From Hymenobacter siberiensis (lineage in GTDB: Bacteria > Bacteroidota > Bacteroidia > Cytophagales > Hymenobacteraceae), in assembly GCF_018967845.1 (NCBI RefSeq), contig NZ_JAHLZZ010000001.1:124001-188000 (forward strand): a stretch of 64,000 bases of DNA, read 5' to 3'. This document shows, piece after piece, positions 33,569 to 41,716 of this stretch. The position numbers and the translations under genes are program-made. The notes below the pieces were generated by a model that was not told the origin of the DNA, made no database searches, and worked only from the letters and a program-made list of their open reading frames with translations. Within the stretch, counting starts at the first letter, position 1. The number at the start of each line of letters is the position of its first letter.

Positions 33569-34564
33569 TTAGCTGATGGGCACCTTGCGCAGAATGGCCT
33601 CAATCAAATCCTGGGTGCGGATGCCGTCGGCTTCGGCCTCGTAGGTGAGCAGGATGCGGTGGTTGAGCACATCGGCCGCCACTTCCTTGATGTCTTCGGG
33701 CAGCACGTAGTCGCGGCCTTCGAGGTAGGCCACGGCTTTGGAGGCGCGGTGCAGGGCAATGCTGGCCCGGGGGCTGGCCCCAAACTGCACGGCCTGGGCA
33801 AATTCGGGCAGGTCGTAGTCGGCCGGCCGGCGGGTGGCAAACACCAGCTCAATCAGGTAATTTTCCAGGGTGTCAGAAATCTGCACCTGATTGATTTGCT
33901 GACGAATACCGAAAATATCTTCTTTAGTCAGAATGGGCTGCACATCTTCCACAAAGCTGAGGTTGGCCATGCGGCGCATCACCTCCAGCTCGTCGGCCTT
34001 CTTGAGGTAGTCAACGTGCACCTTCAACATAAAGCGGTCGACCTGGGCCTCGGGCAGCGGGTAGGTGCCTTCCTGCTCCACGGGATTTTGGGTGGCCAGC
34101 ACCAGAAACGGCAGGTCGAGCGGATACGTGGTATCGCCGATGGTGACCTGCTTTTCCTGCATGGCTTCGAGCAGGGCGCTCTGCACCTTGGCCGGCGAGC
34201 GGTTGATTTCGTCGGCCAGCACGAGGTTGGCAAAAATCGGCCCCTTCTTTACTTCAAAAACCGACTGGTTCTGGTTGTAAATCATGGTGCCCACTAGGTC
34301 CGATGGCAGCAAATCGGGCGTGAACTGCACCCGCTGAAAGTGCAGGTGCAGCACCTTAGCCAGCGTCGAGATGGTGAGGGTTTTGGCCAGGCCGGGCACC
34401 CCTTCCAGCAGGATGTGCCCACCGGTGAACAGGCCAATCAGCAGGCGGGTGAGCAGCGGCTGCTGCCCCACCACCACCTTGCCCATCTCCGCGAATACCT
34501 GGCGGATAAGCGGATGATAGTCGATGGGTGCCGCCGGCACAGGAGTATCAGAAACAGGGTTCAT
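33569..34564 (-). CDS. MoxR family AAA+ ATPase
   Basis: MoxR ATPases act as chaperones that assemble metal-containing or membrane complexes. From ATG 34564 (331 residues) it has a GVPGLAKT Walker A (55-62), the sensor region LLPSDLVGTMIYNQNQS, Walker B VLADEINRSPAKVQSALLE, and the family motif LVLATQNPVEQEGTYPLPEAQ-type helix, ending in a C-terminal helical lid. In most genomes MoxR is followed by DUF58 and von Willebrand A genes (Bat operon). Here the downstream side is a convergent T9SS gene and the upstream side holds gene fragments, so no usual partner is present and its role here is unclear. Confidence 0.93.
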   Translation of the reverse strand: MNPVSDTPVPAAPIDYHPLIRQVFAEMGKVVVGQQPLLTRLLIGLFTGGHILLEGVPGLAKTLTISTLAKVLHLHFQRVQFTPDLLPSDLVGTMIYNQNQSVFEVKKGPIFANLVLADEINRSPAKVQSALLEAMQEKQVTIGDTTYPLDLPFLVLATQNPVEQEGTYPLPEAQVDRFMLKVHVDYLKKADELEVMRRMANLSFVEDVQPILTKEDIFGIRQQINQVQISDTLENYLIELVFATRRPADYDLPEFAQAVQFGASPRASIALHRASKAVAYLEGRDYVLPEDIKEVAADVLNHRILLTYEAEADGIRTQDLIEAILRKVPIS

Positions 34565-34699
34565 ACGTGGGAGCGTGGACAAAACAGCAGCTGCAAGGTA
34601 GGCACAAGGCCGGTCACGGCCGATACCGGGACATTATATTCCTTCGGCCCTGTCACGAGCCTTGCCTCATGGCCCGGGCCCGTAGCACGCTCCCGGCAA

Positions 34700-35012
34700 A
34701 TGGGGCGTTGGGCCTTGCTGGCGCTGCTGCTGCTGCTGCTGGCCCTGCTACTCATTGGCGCCTACGATGAGCAAACTTTCTCGTTTCTCACGGTGCTGTG
34801 GCAGCGACTGCTGGCTGCCAGTAGCCTGCACCACTTAGCGGCGGCGATGCAGCAGGACATCAACGGCGGCATTACCAAGCGCCTGCTGCCGGCCGTAGTC
34901 CCCTACGCGGCCCTCTGCATCGGCATTTGCCTGCTGCAGCTGGTGCTCGCCCCGGCCCAGTGGCGCATGGCGGTGAAGCTGTACACCGGTACGCTGGCCA
35001 GTAAGCTGGCCG
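34700..35012 (+). pseudogene. truncated hydrophobic protein gene
   Basis: From ATG 34700 the frame reads MGRWALLALLLLLLALLLIG and continues through ITKRLLPAVVPYAALCIGIC and APAQWRMAVKLYTGTL, then loses family-like sequence at about 35012, where a tandem repeat begins. It looks like the first half of a small membrane protein, reminiscent of proteins encoded beside exosortase-like genes in Hymenobacter (tentative, from memory). No intact copy is in this window. Confidence 0.45.
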
Positions 35013-35041
35013 GCGATGCGATGCCGGCGATGCGATGCCGG
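35011..35041. repeat. 14-bp tandem repeat, about 2.2 copies, at the junction
   Basis: The unit CGGCGATGCGATGC occurs at 35011-35024 and again at 35025-35038, and is followed by CGG. It sits exactly where the membrane-protein fragment stops and the T9SS tail fragment begins, so it may mark the point of the rearrangement or a replication slip. Confidence 0.8.
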
Positions 35042-35256
35042 CCGCCTCAGCGTGCTCCTCAGCGGCTACCGCCAGCCCGTCGAGCTAACGGTGTTTGATG
35101 CCCTGGGGCGCATGGTGGCGCACAAATCGGTAGCAGCGCCCAACCCCCAGGGCACCACCCAGCCGCTGGACCTCACCAGCGTGGGGGGCCGGCGTGTATG
35201 TGCTGCAGGTACGCACCGCCGCCAGCCTGGAAACGCGCCGCGTGGTACACGAATAG
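35041..35256 (+). pseudogene. remnant T9SS C-terminal sorting domain
   Basis: Sequence reads like the tail of a Por-type exported protein: RLSVLLSGYRQPVELTVFDA, LGRMVAHKS, then PLDLTSVGG. A +1 shift in the G-run near 35191 is needed to continue as AGVYVLQVRTAASLETRRVV before a TAG at 35254-35256. There is no start or signal peptide. It looks like a fragment left by deletion, joined to the membrane-protein fragment. Confidence 0.6.
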
Positions 35257-35272
35257 CCCAAGTAACTGCTGA

Positions 35273-35329
35273 AGGCAAAGCCAAAAAAGCCCGCCACCTG
35301 AAAAGGTGAGCGGGCTTTTTTGGCTTTGC
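35273..35329. terminator. long bidirectional terminator
   Basis: A stem of about 25 bp with one bulge runs GCAAAGCCAAAAAAGCCCGC into its complement around a 4-nt loop (GAAA), with T-runs on both strands. It follows the T9SS remnant and lies downstream of the tRNA-Leu gene on the minus strand. Confidence 0.9.
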
Positions 35330-35335
35330 AAATAG

Positions 35336-35418
35336 TACCAGAGACGGGACTCGAACCCGTACGTCCGCGAAGACAAGGGATTTTAAGTCCCTCGTGGCTA
35401 CCATTACACCACTCTGGC
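35336..35418 (-). tRNA. tRNA-Leu (UAA)
   Basis: This 83-nt class-II tRNA (minus strand) has acceptor GCCAGAG with CTCTGGT (a G-U at pair 1-72), an anticodon stem AGGGA/TCCCT around loop CTTAAAA (anticodon UAA), a long variable arm as in Leu tRNAs, and a TTCGAGT T-loop. CCA is not encoded, so it must be added by the CCA enzyme. Confidence 0.95.
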
Positions 35419-35422
35419 TCAG

Positions 35423-35917
35423 CTACTTAGCTATGATATTAACTCTGTTTTTGCCCCGATAGTTTTCCGTCAGAGCATGGCAGTTTGGACAAAGTAACTG
35501 CAAGTTTTCCAAACGGTGGTCATTATTTATCCCATTCCGATGATGTAATTCCAGCGGAATAGGCTGGTGCTTCCATTCTACTAGTCCACAATCCTCACAA
35601 TGTCTGGCCTTCACGCTTTCTTCCAGCAGCCTTTTCCGTAAACCATGGGTGAAATTATACGGCGAATTTTCTACCAGAATTTCTTCAAGGGTGGCTTTGC
35701 GTCCGAAACTCTTGTAGCGGGCTCCCTGGTTCCAGGCTGCGCCCGTCCAGTGGCTGGTATCCAAGCCTAGCTTCGCGATGCGGGCATATACGATTTTGTA
35801 GTTGCCCCCGGCCGGCACCAGCCCGATGCGCCCCAATACCTGCGCCACCGATAGGCTTTCGCTAACCGCCTGCCGGAATTCATCATCTGTACTGAGGCAT
35901 TTGCGTGTAGCAGCCAT
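35423..35917 (-). CDS. HNH endonuclease between two tRNA genes
   Basis: From ATG 35917 it has 164 residues. An N-terminal DNA-binding part (about 10-60, VSESLSVAQVLGRIGLVPAG and YKIVYARIAKLGLDTSHWTG) resembles the helix-turn-helix part of phage-type HNH proteins. The C-terminal HNH/zinc-finger nuclease domain has a CEDC pair (C107/C110), ELHHRNGINNDHRLENL (HH at 125-126 and N131) and CPNCHAL (C143/C146, H147). It cuts DNA in most known cases. The stop is 4 nt before tRNA-Leu, and a terminator separates it from tRNA-Gly. The position between two tRNAs suggests a mobile or homing origin. Confidence 0.85.
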   Translation of the reverse strand: MAATRKCLSTDDEFRQAVSESLSVAQVLGRIGLVPAGGNYKIVYARIAKLGLDTSHWTGAAWNQGARYKSFGRKATLEEILVENSPYNFTHGLRKRLLEESVKARHCEDCGLVEWKHQPIPLELHHRNGINNDHRLENLQLLCPNCHALTENYRGKNRVNIIAK

Positions 35918-35938
35918 ACGGATGACATGAGTTAAAAC

Positions 35939-35972
35939 AAAAAAGACGCTGCTGTAAAGCAACGTCTTTTTT
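35939..35972 (-). terminator. terminator after tRNA-Gly
   Basis: An outer stem AAAAAAGACG / CGTCTTTTTT with an inner GCT/AGC helix lies directly downstream of tRNA-Gly on the minus strand, so the HNH gene probably needs its own promoter or read-through. Confidence 0.8.
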
Positions 35973-35979
35973 CGAACTA

Positions 35980-36055
35980 TGGAGCGGGAGACGAGGTTCG
36001 AACTCGCGACCTCGACCTTGGCAAGGTCGCGCTCTACCAACTGAGCTACTCTCGC
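35980..36055 (-). tRNA. tRNA-Gly (GCC), CCA encoded
   Basis: This 76-nt tRNA has anticodon loop TTGCCAA in stem CGACC/GGTCG, T-loop TTCGAAC, and an encoded CCA. The acceptor stem GCGAGAG with CTCCCGC has an A-C mismatch at pair 4-69, where G-C is normal in this family. Other arms are regular. Confidence 0.94.
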
Positions 36056-36186
36056 AGGAGGTTCAGAACAAGTTTCGTTGTGCTGAATGGTGCGACAAAG
36101 GTAAGGGGCTTTTTTGAGGAAGCAAGTACCAGGTGTGGAAATTATCATCCCAGAGGCCTTTCTCCTTCATTTTCAGGCTGAAAAAA

Positions 36187-38970
36187 TTAACCTTTCCCTA
36201 ATGTGAGCTTCAATTCGTTCAGTTTCATCAGCGCTTCGATAGGCGTGAGGGTGTTCACATCAAGGTGCTGGAGCAGCTCGCGGATGCGTTCGAGGGCCGG
36301 GTCGCTGGGCTCGAAGATGCTGAGCTGGGCGCGCGGCGCGGTTGCCACGGCCGAAGTGGCGCGGGGCTTGGGCTGGGCAGGCTCGCGGGGTGGCGGCACA
36401 GCAACCCCGGCCCGCATAGAACTGCCGTTGGGCTCGATGCCCGCCAGCACGTCGTCGAATTCGGTGGGTATATCACTTTCGGCCCCGGTGCCGGTGCGCT
36501 CCACTTCGAGGTGGTGCATGATTTCATTTGCCCGCAGCACTACGCTGGTGGGCATGCCGGCCAGCCGTGCCACGTGGATGCCGAAGCTGTGCTCGGAGCC
36601 GCCGGGCTGCAGCTTGCGCAGGAAGAGGATGCGGCCGTCGGCCTCCTTCACGGCCACGTTGTAGTTGCGCACGCGGGGGCAGTCGTCGGCCAGTTGGTTG
36701 AGCTCGTGGTAGTGGGTGGCGAACAGGGTTTTGGCCTTGGCTTTGGGGTTGTTGTGCAGGTGCTCGACGATGGCCCAGGCGATACTGATGCCGTCGTAGG
36801 TGCTGGTACCGCGCCCGATTTCGTCCATCAGCACCAGGCTGCGGTCGGAGAGGTTGTTGAGGATGGAGGCGGTTTCGGTCATCTCCACCATAAAGGTGCT
36901 TTCGCCCTTGCTCAGGTTGTCGGAGGCTCCTACGCGGGTAAAAATCTTGTCGATGATGCCTACTGTGGCGGCATCGGCGGGCACGAAGGAGCCGATTTGA
37001 GCCAGCAGCACGATGAGGGCCGTCTGGCGCAGCAGGGCCGACTTGCCGGCCATGTTGGGGCCGGTTATCACCACAATCTGCTGGTCGTCCTGGTCAAGGC
37101 AGATGTCGTTGGGGATATAGCTTTCGCCGGGGGGGAGTTGGCGCTCGATGACGGGGTGGCGGCCGGCTTTGATGTCGAGCACGGTGCCGTCGTTCACCAG
37201 TGGCTGCACGTAGCGCTGCTGCCGGGCCGTGAGGGCAAAGCTGGCCAGGCAGTCCATCACGCCAATGGCGCGAGCGTTTTGCTGAATCTGGGGCACGAAA
37301 TCGAGGGCCGCCAGCACCAGGTCGTTGTAGATGCGCTGCTCAATCACAAACAGCTTTTCCTCGGCGTTGAGGATTTTTTCCTCGTAGGTTTTCAGCTCCT
37401 CGGTTACGTAGCGCTCGGCGTTCACCAGGGTCTGCTTGCGAATCCACTCGGCGGGCACCTTATCCTTGTGGGCATTGGTGACTTCGAGGTAGTAGCCGAA
37501 TACCCGGTTGTAAGCCACTTTCAGCGACGAAATACCGGTATTGCGCTGCTCGCGCTGCTGAAGCTGCAACAGGTAGTCCTTGCCCGAGAAGGCCAGGGCC
37601 CGCAGCTCGTCCAGCTCGGCATCGACGCCCATGTTCAGCACGCCGCCCTGGTTGGTGAGGATGGGCGCGTCGGGCTTGATTTTGGTTAGGATTTCCTGGC
37701 GCAGGTTGGCGCAGGGGTTCAGCTGCTCCGAGAGCTTCACCAGCGCCTTCACGCCGGACACGGCCAGCCGCTCGCGCATGGGGGCAATGGCTTCGAGGGC
37801 GCGGGCCAGCTGCAGCAGCTCGCGGGGGTTCACACGGCGCACGGCCACTTTGCTTATCAGGCGCTCCAAGTCGTTTATCTGACGCAGATGCTGGGTAAGG
37901 TCGCTGAGCAATTCCTCATCGGCCACCAGCGCGGCTACCGTATCGAGGCGGCGCTGAATCTGGCTTACTTCCTTGAGCGGCAGCACTATCCACTTGCGCA
38001 GCAGACGGGCCCCCATGGGCGTCAGGGTCTGGTCGAGCACGTCGATGAGGGGCACGCCGCCGGGGTGTTGGGCGTGCACCAGCTCCAGGTTGCGCACCGT
38101 GAAGCGGTCGAGCCACACGTACTTATCCTCCTCCAAACGGCCCAGACTGGCGATGTGCTGGACGTCGTTGTGCTTGGTTTCGGCGAGGTAGTGCAGGATG
38201 CAGCCGGCCGCAATCACGCCTTCCTTCAGGTTATCGACGCCAAAACCCTTGAGCGAGGTGGTGCGGAAGTGGCGGGTGAGGGTATCGTGGGCGTAGTCGG
38301 CCCCGAAAACCCAGTCGTCCAGCGCGTAGGTGCAGTAGTCGGGGCCGAAGTTCTGCTCAAACTCAGCGCGACTCTTCTTGCAGAACAGCACCTCGGCGGG
38401 GCTGAAATTCTGCATCAGCTTGCCCAGATAGTCGAGGGTACCTTGGGCGGCCAGGAACTCGCCGGTGCTGATGTCGAGGAAGGAAATGCCGGCCTCGGTC
38501 TTGCCGAAGTGAATGGCGCAGAGGTAGTTGTTACTGCGCCGCTCCAGCACGTTATCGTGCATACTCACGCCGGGCGTCACGAGCTCCGTGATGCCGCGCT
38601 TCACGAGGCCTTTGGCTTCCTTGGGGTTTTCGAGCTGGTCGCAGATGGCCACGCGCTGGCCGGCGCGCACCAGCTTGGGCAGGTAGTTGTCGAGGGAGTG
38701 GTGCGGGAAGCCGGCCAGGGCCACTTCGCTGCTGCTGCCCGCGCCGCGCTTGGTGAGGGTGATGTCGAGAATGCGGCTGGCCGTGACGGCGTCCTCGCCG
38801 AAGGTTTCGTAAAAGTCACCCACCCGGAATAGCAGCACCGCGCCCGGATGCTGCTGCTTGAGCTGGTAATACTGCTTCATCAGCGGCGTTTCACTCACAG
38901 CCGGGATGGGCACGGTGAAGTGGTCGGGGCCGACGGATTTAATGACGAATTCTTTTTTAGGTGCGGGCAA
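36187..38970 (-). CDS. mutS: DNA mismatch repair protein MutS
   Basis: It recognizes mispaired and small loop DNA and starts repair with MutL. The 927 residues have the N-terminal mismatch-binding domain with [14 protein letters not shown] (the GxFYE loop, Phe and Glu contact the mismatch), connector and lever domains, and the ATPase at about 600-800 with [15 protein letters not shown] (Walker A, near 635), [20 protein letters not shown] and [12 protein letters not shown] (Walker B), then a dimerization tail. The start at 38970 is TTG; the next ATG would lose 30 residues. It starts 3 bp from a 25-bp inverted repeat shared with the divergent methyltransferase. Confidence 0.95.
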   Translation of the reverse strand: MPAPKKEFVIKSVGPDHFTVPIPAVSETPLMKQYYQLKQQHPGAVLLFRVGDFYETFGEDAVTASRILDITLTKRGAGSSSEVALAGFPHHSLDNYLPKLVRAGQRVAICDQLENPKEAKGLVKRGITELVTPGVSMHDNVLERRSNNYLCAIHFGKTEAGISFLDISTGEFLAAQGTLDYLGKLMQNFSPAEVLFCKKSRAEFEQNFGPDYCTYALDDWVFGADYAHDTLTRHFRTTSLKGFGVDNLKEGVIAAGCILHYLAETKHNDVQHIASLGRLEEDKYVWLDRFTVRNLELVHAQHPGGVPLIDVLDQTLTPMGARLLRKWIVLPLKEVSQIQRRLDTVAALVADEELLSDLTQHLRQINDLERLISKVAVRRVNPRELLQLARALEAIAPMRERLAVSGVKALVKLSEQLNPCANLRQEILTKIKPDAPILTNQGGVLNMGVDAELDELRALAFSGKDYLLQLQQREQRNTGISSLKVAYNRVFGYYLEVTNAHKDKVPAEWIRKQTLVNAERYVTEELKTYEEKILNAEEKLFVIEQRIYNDLVLAALDFVPQIQQNARAIGVMDCLASFALTARQQRYVQPLVNDGTVLDIKAGRHPVIERQLPPGESYIPNDICLDQDDQQIVVITGPNMAGKSALLRQTALIVLLAQIGSFVPADAATVGIIDKIFTRVGASDNLSKGESTFMVEMTETASILNNLSDRSLVLMDEIGRGTSTYDGISIAWAIVEHLHNNPKAKAKTLFATHYHELNQLADDCPRVRNYNVAVKEADGRILFLRKLQPGGSEHSFGIHVARLAGMPTSVVLRANEIMHHLEVERTGTGAESDIPTEFDDVLAGIEPNGSSMRAGVAVPPPREPAQPKPRATSAVATAPRAQLSIFEPSDPALERIRELLQHLDVNTLTPIEALMKLNELKLTLGKG

Positions 38971-38972
38971 AA

Positions 38973-39135
38973 TTGTGCGGTAAGCTTTAGCTTGCCGGAA
39001 AATCAGCCGGCAGCAAACAAGTCAATTAGTTAAAAACGCCCGGCGCGGGCAACGCGTTCCGTGGCCGGCTCGCGGCGATTTCGTGGCGTTGGCCCTCCCC
39101 TTTTCCTTCACGGCAAGCTAAAGCTTACCGCACAA
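38973..39135. repeat. 25-bp perfect inverted repeat in the mutS/methyltransferase gap
   Basis: Arms at 38973-38997 and 39111-39135 are perfect inverted copies with 113 nt between. Each arm ends 2-5 nt before the start codon of a divergent gene, so both mRNAs would begin with the same leader. This could allow shared regulation or a cruciform. Confidence 0.85.
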
Positions 39136-39140
39136 GCACC

Positions 39141-39674
39141 ATGCGAAAACTCACAATGGCCGAGCTGAACCGGGCCTCGGTTGATGACTTCAAAAGTACG
39201 CCCAAAAGCCCCGTGGTTTTAGTGCTCGACAACGTGCGCAGCATGCACAACGTGGGCGCCATCTTCCGCACGGCCGACGCCTTTGCGCTCGAAAAAATTT
39301 ACCTCTGCGGCATCACGCCGCGCCCGCCACACCGCGAAATCACCAAAACGGCGCTGGGCAGCGAGGAGTCGATGGCCTGGGAATACGCCGCCGAAACCGT
39401 GACGGCCGTGGCCGCCCTCAAGGCGGCCGGCTACCACATTGCCGCCGTGGAGCAAACCACGGGCAGCGTCGCGCTACCGCAGTTTCGGCCCGAAACAGGT
39501 CGGCCGCTGGCACTAGTGCTGGGCAACGAAGTTTTTGGCGTTGAGGATGCCGTGCTAGCGCTGTGCGACCTGGCCGTGGAAATTCCGCAGTTCGGCACCA
39601 AGCACTCGCTAAACGTGGGCGTGGCGGCCGGCGTAGTGCTCTGGGATGCGCTGGTGAAGCTGGGCGTGGTGTAA
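39141..39674 (+). CDS. SpoU/TrmH-family RNA 2'-O-methyltransferase
   Basis: The 177-residue SPOUT-fold enzyme lacks the longer N-terminal domain of TrmH. It has VVLVLDNVRSMHNVGAIFR (motif 1, with the catalytic-type N and R), ALEKIYLCGITPRPPHREI, VLGNEVFGVEDAVLAL (motif 2) and the knot LSLNVGVAAGVVLWD-like IPQFGTKHSLNVGVAAGV (motif 3). It methylates a ribose 2'-OH in tRNA or rRNA with S-adenosylmethionine; TrmL- or TrmH-type tRNA sites cannot be decided from sequence alone. It is divergent from mutS across the 25-bp inverted repeat. Confidence 0.9.
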   Translation: MRKLTMAELNRASVDDFKSTPKSPVVLVLDNVRSMHNVGAIFRTADAFALEKIYLCGITPRPPHREITKTALGSEESMAWEYAAETVTAVAALKAAGYHIAAVEQTTGSVALPQFRPETGRPLALVLGNEVFGVEDAVLALCDLAVEIPQFGTKHSLNVGVAAGVVLWDALVKLGVV

Positions 39675-39728
39675 GGGTCTAAGGGTCGAAATCCGGCAAC
39701 CATTGGCCCGGCCGGCGGTTGGGTTCTC

Positions 39729-40130
39729 ATGCTCCCCTCCCCTACCGCCGCCACCCGGCCCGATGCCGCCCTGCTGGCCCTGCGCCCAACTATCAACGCG
39801 GCAGCGACCGATGCCGAAGGCACCGTGGGCCACTTCCTGCACGCCACCCTGCGCCCGGTCCTCAAGCTGCAAAACGACCTGCTGCTGGCCGTGGTGACCG
39901 ATTTCGTGCACGAACACCACATCGCCCTGCGCCCCACCGACCAGCACCACCAGCTCACGGAATTGCTGACCCGCAATACCAAGCTGCGCTATACCATCGT
40001 GGGCCTGATAACCGGCCAGTTCACCGCCGCCGAATATGCTTTTTATCGCCCGCAGCGCGCCGAGCTGAACCGCCGGATGCTGGAAATGACCCTGCGCCGC
40101 GTACTCGACCAGGTAGCGCTAATAAATTAG
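39729..40130 (+). CDS. hypothetical protein (133 residues)
   Basis: Unrecognised. The product is helical: a low-complexity start (TAATRPDAALLALRPTINAA), then HFLHATLRPVLKLQNDLLLA, FVHEHHIALRPTDQHHQL and IVGLITGQFTAAEYAFYRP, ending RRMLEMTLRRVLDQVALIN. The sequence pattern (LQNDLLLA, GQFTAAEY) recurs in small unknown proteins of Cytophagales. No enzymatic motif or membrane helix is seen. Its stop lies inside the left arm of a large palindrome (40128-40215). No signal peptide is present. It may be cotranscribed with the methyltransferase upstream. Confidence 0.65.
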   Translation: MLPSPTAATRPDAALLALRPTINAAATDAEGTVGHFLHATLRPVLKLQNDLLLAVVTDFVHEHHIALRPTDQHHQLTELLTRNTKLRYTIVGLITGQFTAAEYAFYRPQRAELNRRMLEMTLRRVLDQVALIN

Positions 40131-40215
40131 CCCGCAAAGGGCGCAGAGGGAAGGCGCAGAAGTCGCAGAACGTTCTGCGGCCTCTGCGCCTTCCCTCTGC
40201 GCCCTCTGCGGGCTA
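40128..40215. repeat. 88-bp palindrome (44-bp arms, no loop)
   Basis: Arms 40128-40171 and 40172-40215 match at about 41 of 44 positions with no spacer. The left arm begins with the stop of the 133-residue gene, and the right arm ends 4 bp before the terC stop. It forms a cruciform-capable, bidirectional transcript end. Confidence 0.92.
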
Positions 40216-40219
40216 AAAT

Positions 40220-40987
40220 TTAGTCGAACTGCGAGTCGCGCAGCTGCACGGGCTTGGTTTTCTTGCGCAGGCGCAGGTTCAGCACTTCTACCGTGAGCGA
40301 GAAGGCCATGGCGAAGTAGAGGTAGCCTTTTTCGATGTCTTTGTGGGCCGCTTCCATCACCAGCATGAAGCCAATCATGATGAGGAACGAGAGGGCCAGC
40401 ATCTTGATGGTGGGGTTATCGTTCACAAAATTGGCCACTACCCCGCTGAAGGCCAGCATGATGCCCATAGCGCAAATCACGGCCGCAATCATCACCAGCA
40501 CGTTATCGACCAAGCCCACGGCAGTGAGGATGGAGTCGAAGCTGAATACGATGTCGATAACCACGATTTGCAGGATGATGCTCATCATCGAAACGCCCTT
40601 GCCGCCCACGGTTTCCTCTTCTTCCTCGCCTTGCAGCTTGGTATGAATTTCGGTGGTGCTCTTGTACATCAGGAACAGGCCGCCGGCCAGCAGAATCAGG
40701 TCGCGCCCCGTCACGCCAAACGGCTGCGCCAGCCACGGAAACGGCAGGTCGAACAGCGGCGTGCGCAGGCCCACAATCCAGGAAATACTCAGCAGCAGAC
40801 CAATGCGAAACAGCAGCGCCAGCAGCAGGCCAATGGTACGGCCACGCGCCTGCTGCTCGCGGGGCAGCCGGTTCACCACAATGGAAATGAAGATGATGTT
40901 GTCAATCCCCAGCACGATTTCCATGAACGTGAGGGTGAGCAGGCTAACCCAGGTAGCGGGGTGGACAAAGGCCGAAAAATCGTACAT
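40220..40987 (-). CDS. TerC-family integral membrane protein
   Basis: The 255 residues have seven to eight helices: FMEIVLGIDNIIFISIVVN (with the acidic motif of TerC proteins, E and DN near 25-35), LLLALLFRIGLLLSISWIVG, DLILLAGGLFLMYKSTTE, IILQIVVIDIVFSFDSILT (a second D-D motif, VFSFDS), VLVMIAAVICAMGIMLAFSG and MLALSFLIMIGFMLVME. TerC proteins bind divalent metals (manganese or tellurite resistance) and may deliver metals to exported enzymes. It is convergent with the 133-residue gene over the big palindrome. The exact substrate is not shown. Confidence 0.92.
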   Translation of the reverse strand: MYDFSAFVHPATWVSLLTLTFMEIVLGIDNIIFISIVVNRLPREQQARGRTIGLLLALLFRIGLLLSISWIVGLRTPLFDLPFPWLAQPFGVTGRDLILLAGGLFLMYKSTTEIHTKLQGEEEEETVGGKGVSMMSIILQIVVIDIVFSFDSILTAVGLVDNVLVMIAAVICAMGIMLAFSGVVANFVNDNPTIKMLALSFLIMIGFMLVMEAAHKDIEKGYLYFAMAFSLTVEVLNLRLRKKTKPVQLRDSQFD

Positions 40988-41120
40988 TAAATTGATTGTG
41001 GGAATGTGCGAATGTGAAAATGATTGAAAGCGAGTAATTGGGCAGGGTTAATAGCGGAGGTCACTCCTGCATTACGAAAGCCCATTCTCACATTTCCACA
41101 TCTCTCTCATCATCATATTT

Positions 41121-41612
41121 TTATGACTTCATGTTCACGAACTGCAGCGGCAGGCCGATATCAGTACGGCGCAGTACGGCGATGGCAGCTTGCAAATCGT
41201 CGATTTTCTTGGCCGTCACGCGCACCTGGTCGTCCTGCATCTGGGCTTCTACCTTCACCTTAGCATCCTTGATGGCCTTGATGATTTTGCGGCCGAACTC
41301 CTTGTCCACCCCGGCGCGTACCTTGATGGTTTTCTTAATGAGCTGGCCGCTGGGCTGCTCATCGGCCGAAAAGTCGAGGCTGGTGCCGTCGATGCCCTGC
41401 TTCACCACGCGGCCGAGCAGGATGTCCTCCAGCGCCTTTACGCGCATCGAGTTTTCCGACGACAGGAGAATGGTGTTGTCCTTTTTGTTGAGCTCGATGC
41501 CGCCCTTGGTGTCGCGCAGGTCGTAGCGGGTCTGAAGTTCTTTTTGGGCTGTGTTTACCGCGTTTTCGAGGGTTTGCGGGTCAACTTTGCTCACGATGTC
41601 GAAGGATGCCAT
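41121..41612 (-). CDS. yajQ: YajQ-family protein
   Basis: This 163-residue protein has tandem RRM-like domains: ASFDIVSKVDPQTLENAVNT, then FGRKIIKAIKDAKVKVEAQM and RVTAKKIDDLQAAIAVLRRT. YajQ proteins bind nucleic acids and in Xanthomonas a homologue binds cyclic di-GMP and acts with a transcription factor. The ending TDIGLPLQFVNMKS is the usual C-terminal signature. It lies 133 bp after the terC start on the same strand. No partner is evident in this window. Confidence 0.95.
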   Translation of the reverse strand: MASFDIVSKVDPQTLENAVNTAQKELQTRYDLRDTKGGIELNKKDNTILLSSENSMRVKALEDILLGRVVKQGIDGTSLDFSADEQPSGQLIKKTIKVRAGVDKEFGRKIIKAIKDAKVKVEAQMQDDQVRVTAKKIDDLQAAIAVLRRTDIGLPLQFVNMKS

Positions 41613-41716
41613 GGCGGGTGGGGCGTAGTTTTGAGAGATTTAAACCGGGATTCACCGGGCCGTAAAGGTAACAACCCGCACCGGCCCGGGTTACGCCCCC
41701 GCTTCACGTTTCGCTC

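Noticed and set aside
36265..37689. A plus-strand open frame (474 residues) opposite mutS
   Set aside because: Shadow of mutS codons; no known motif, and the mutS frame has complete family signatures.
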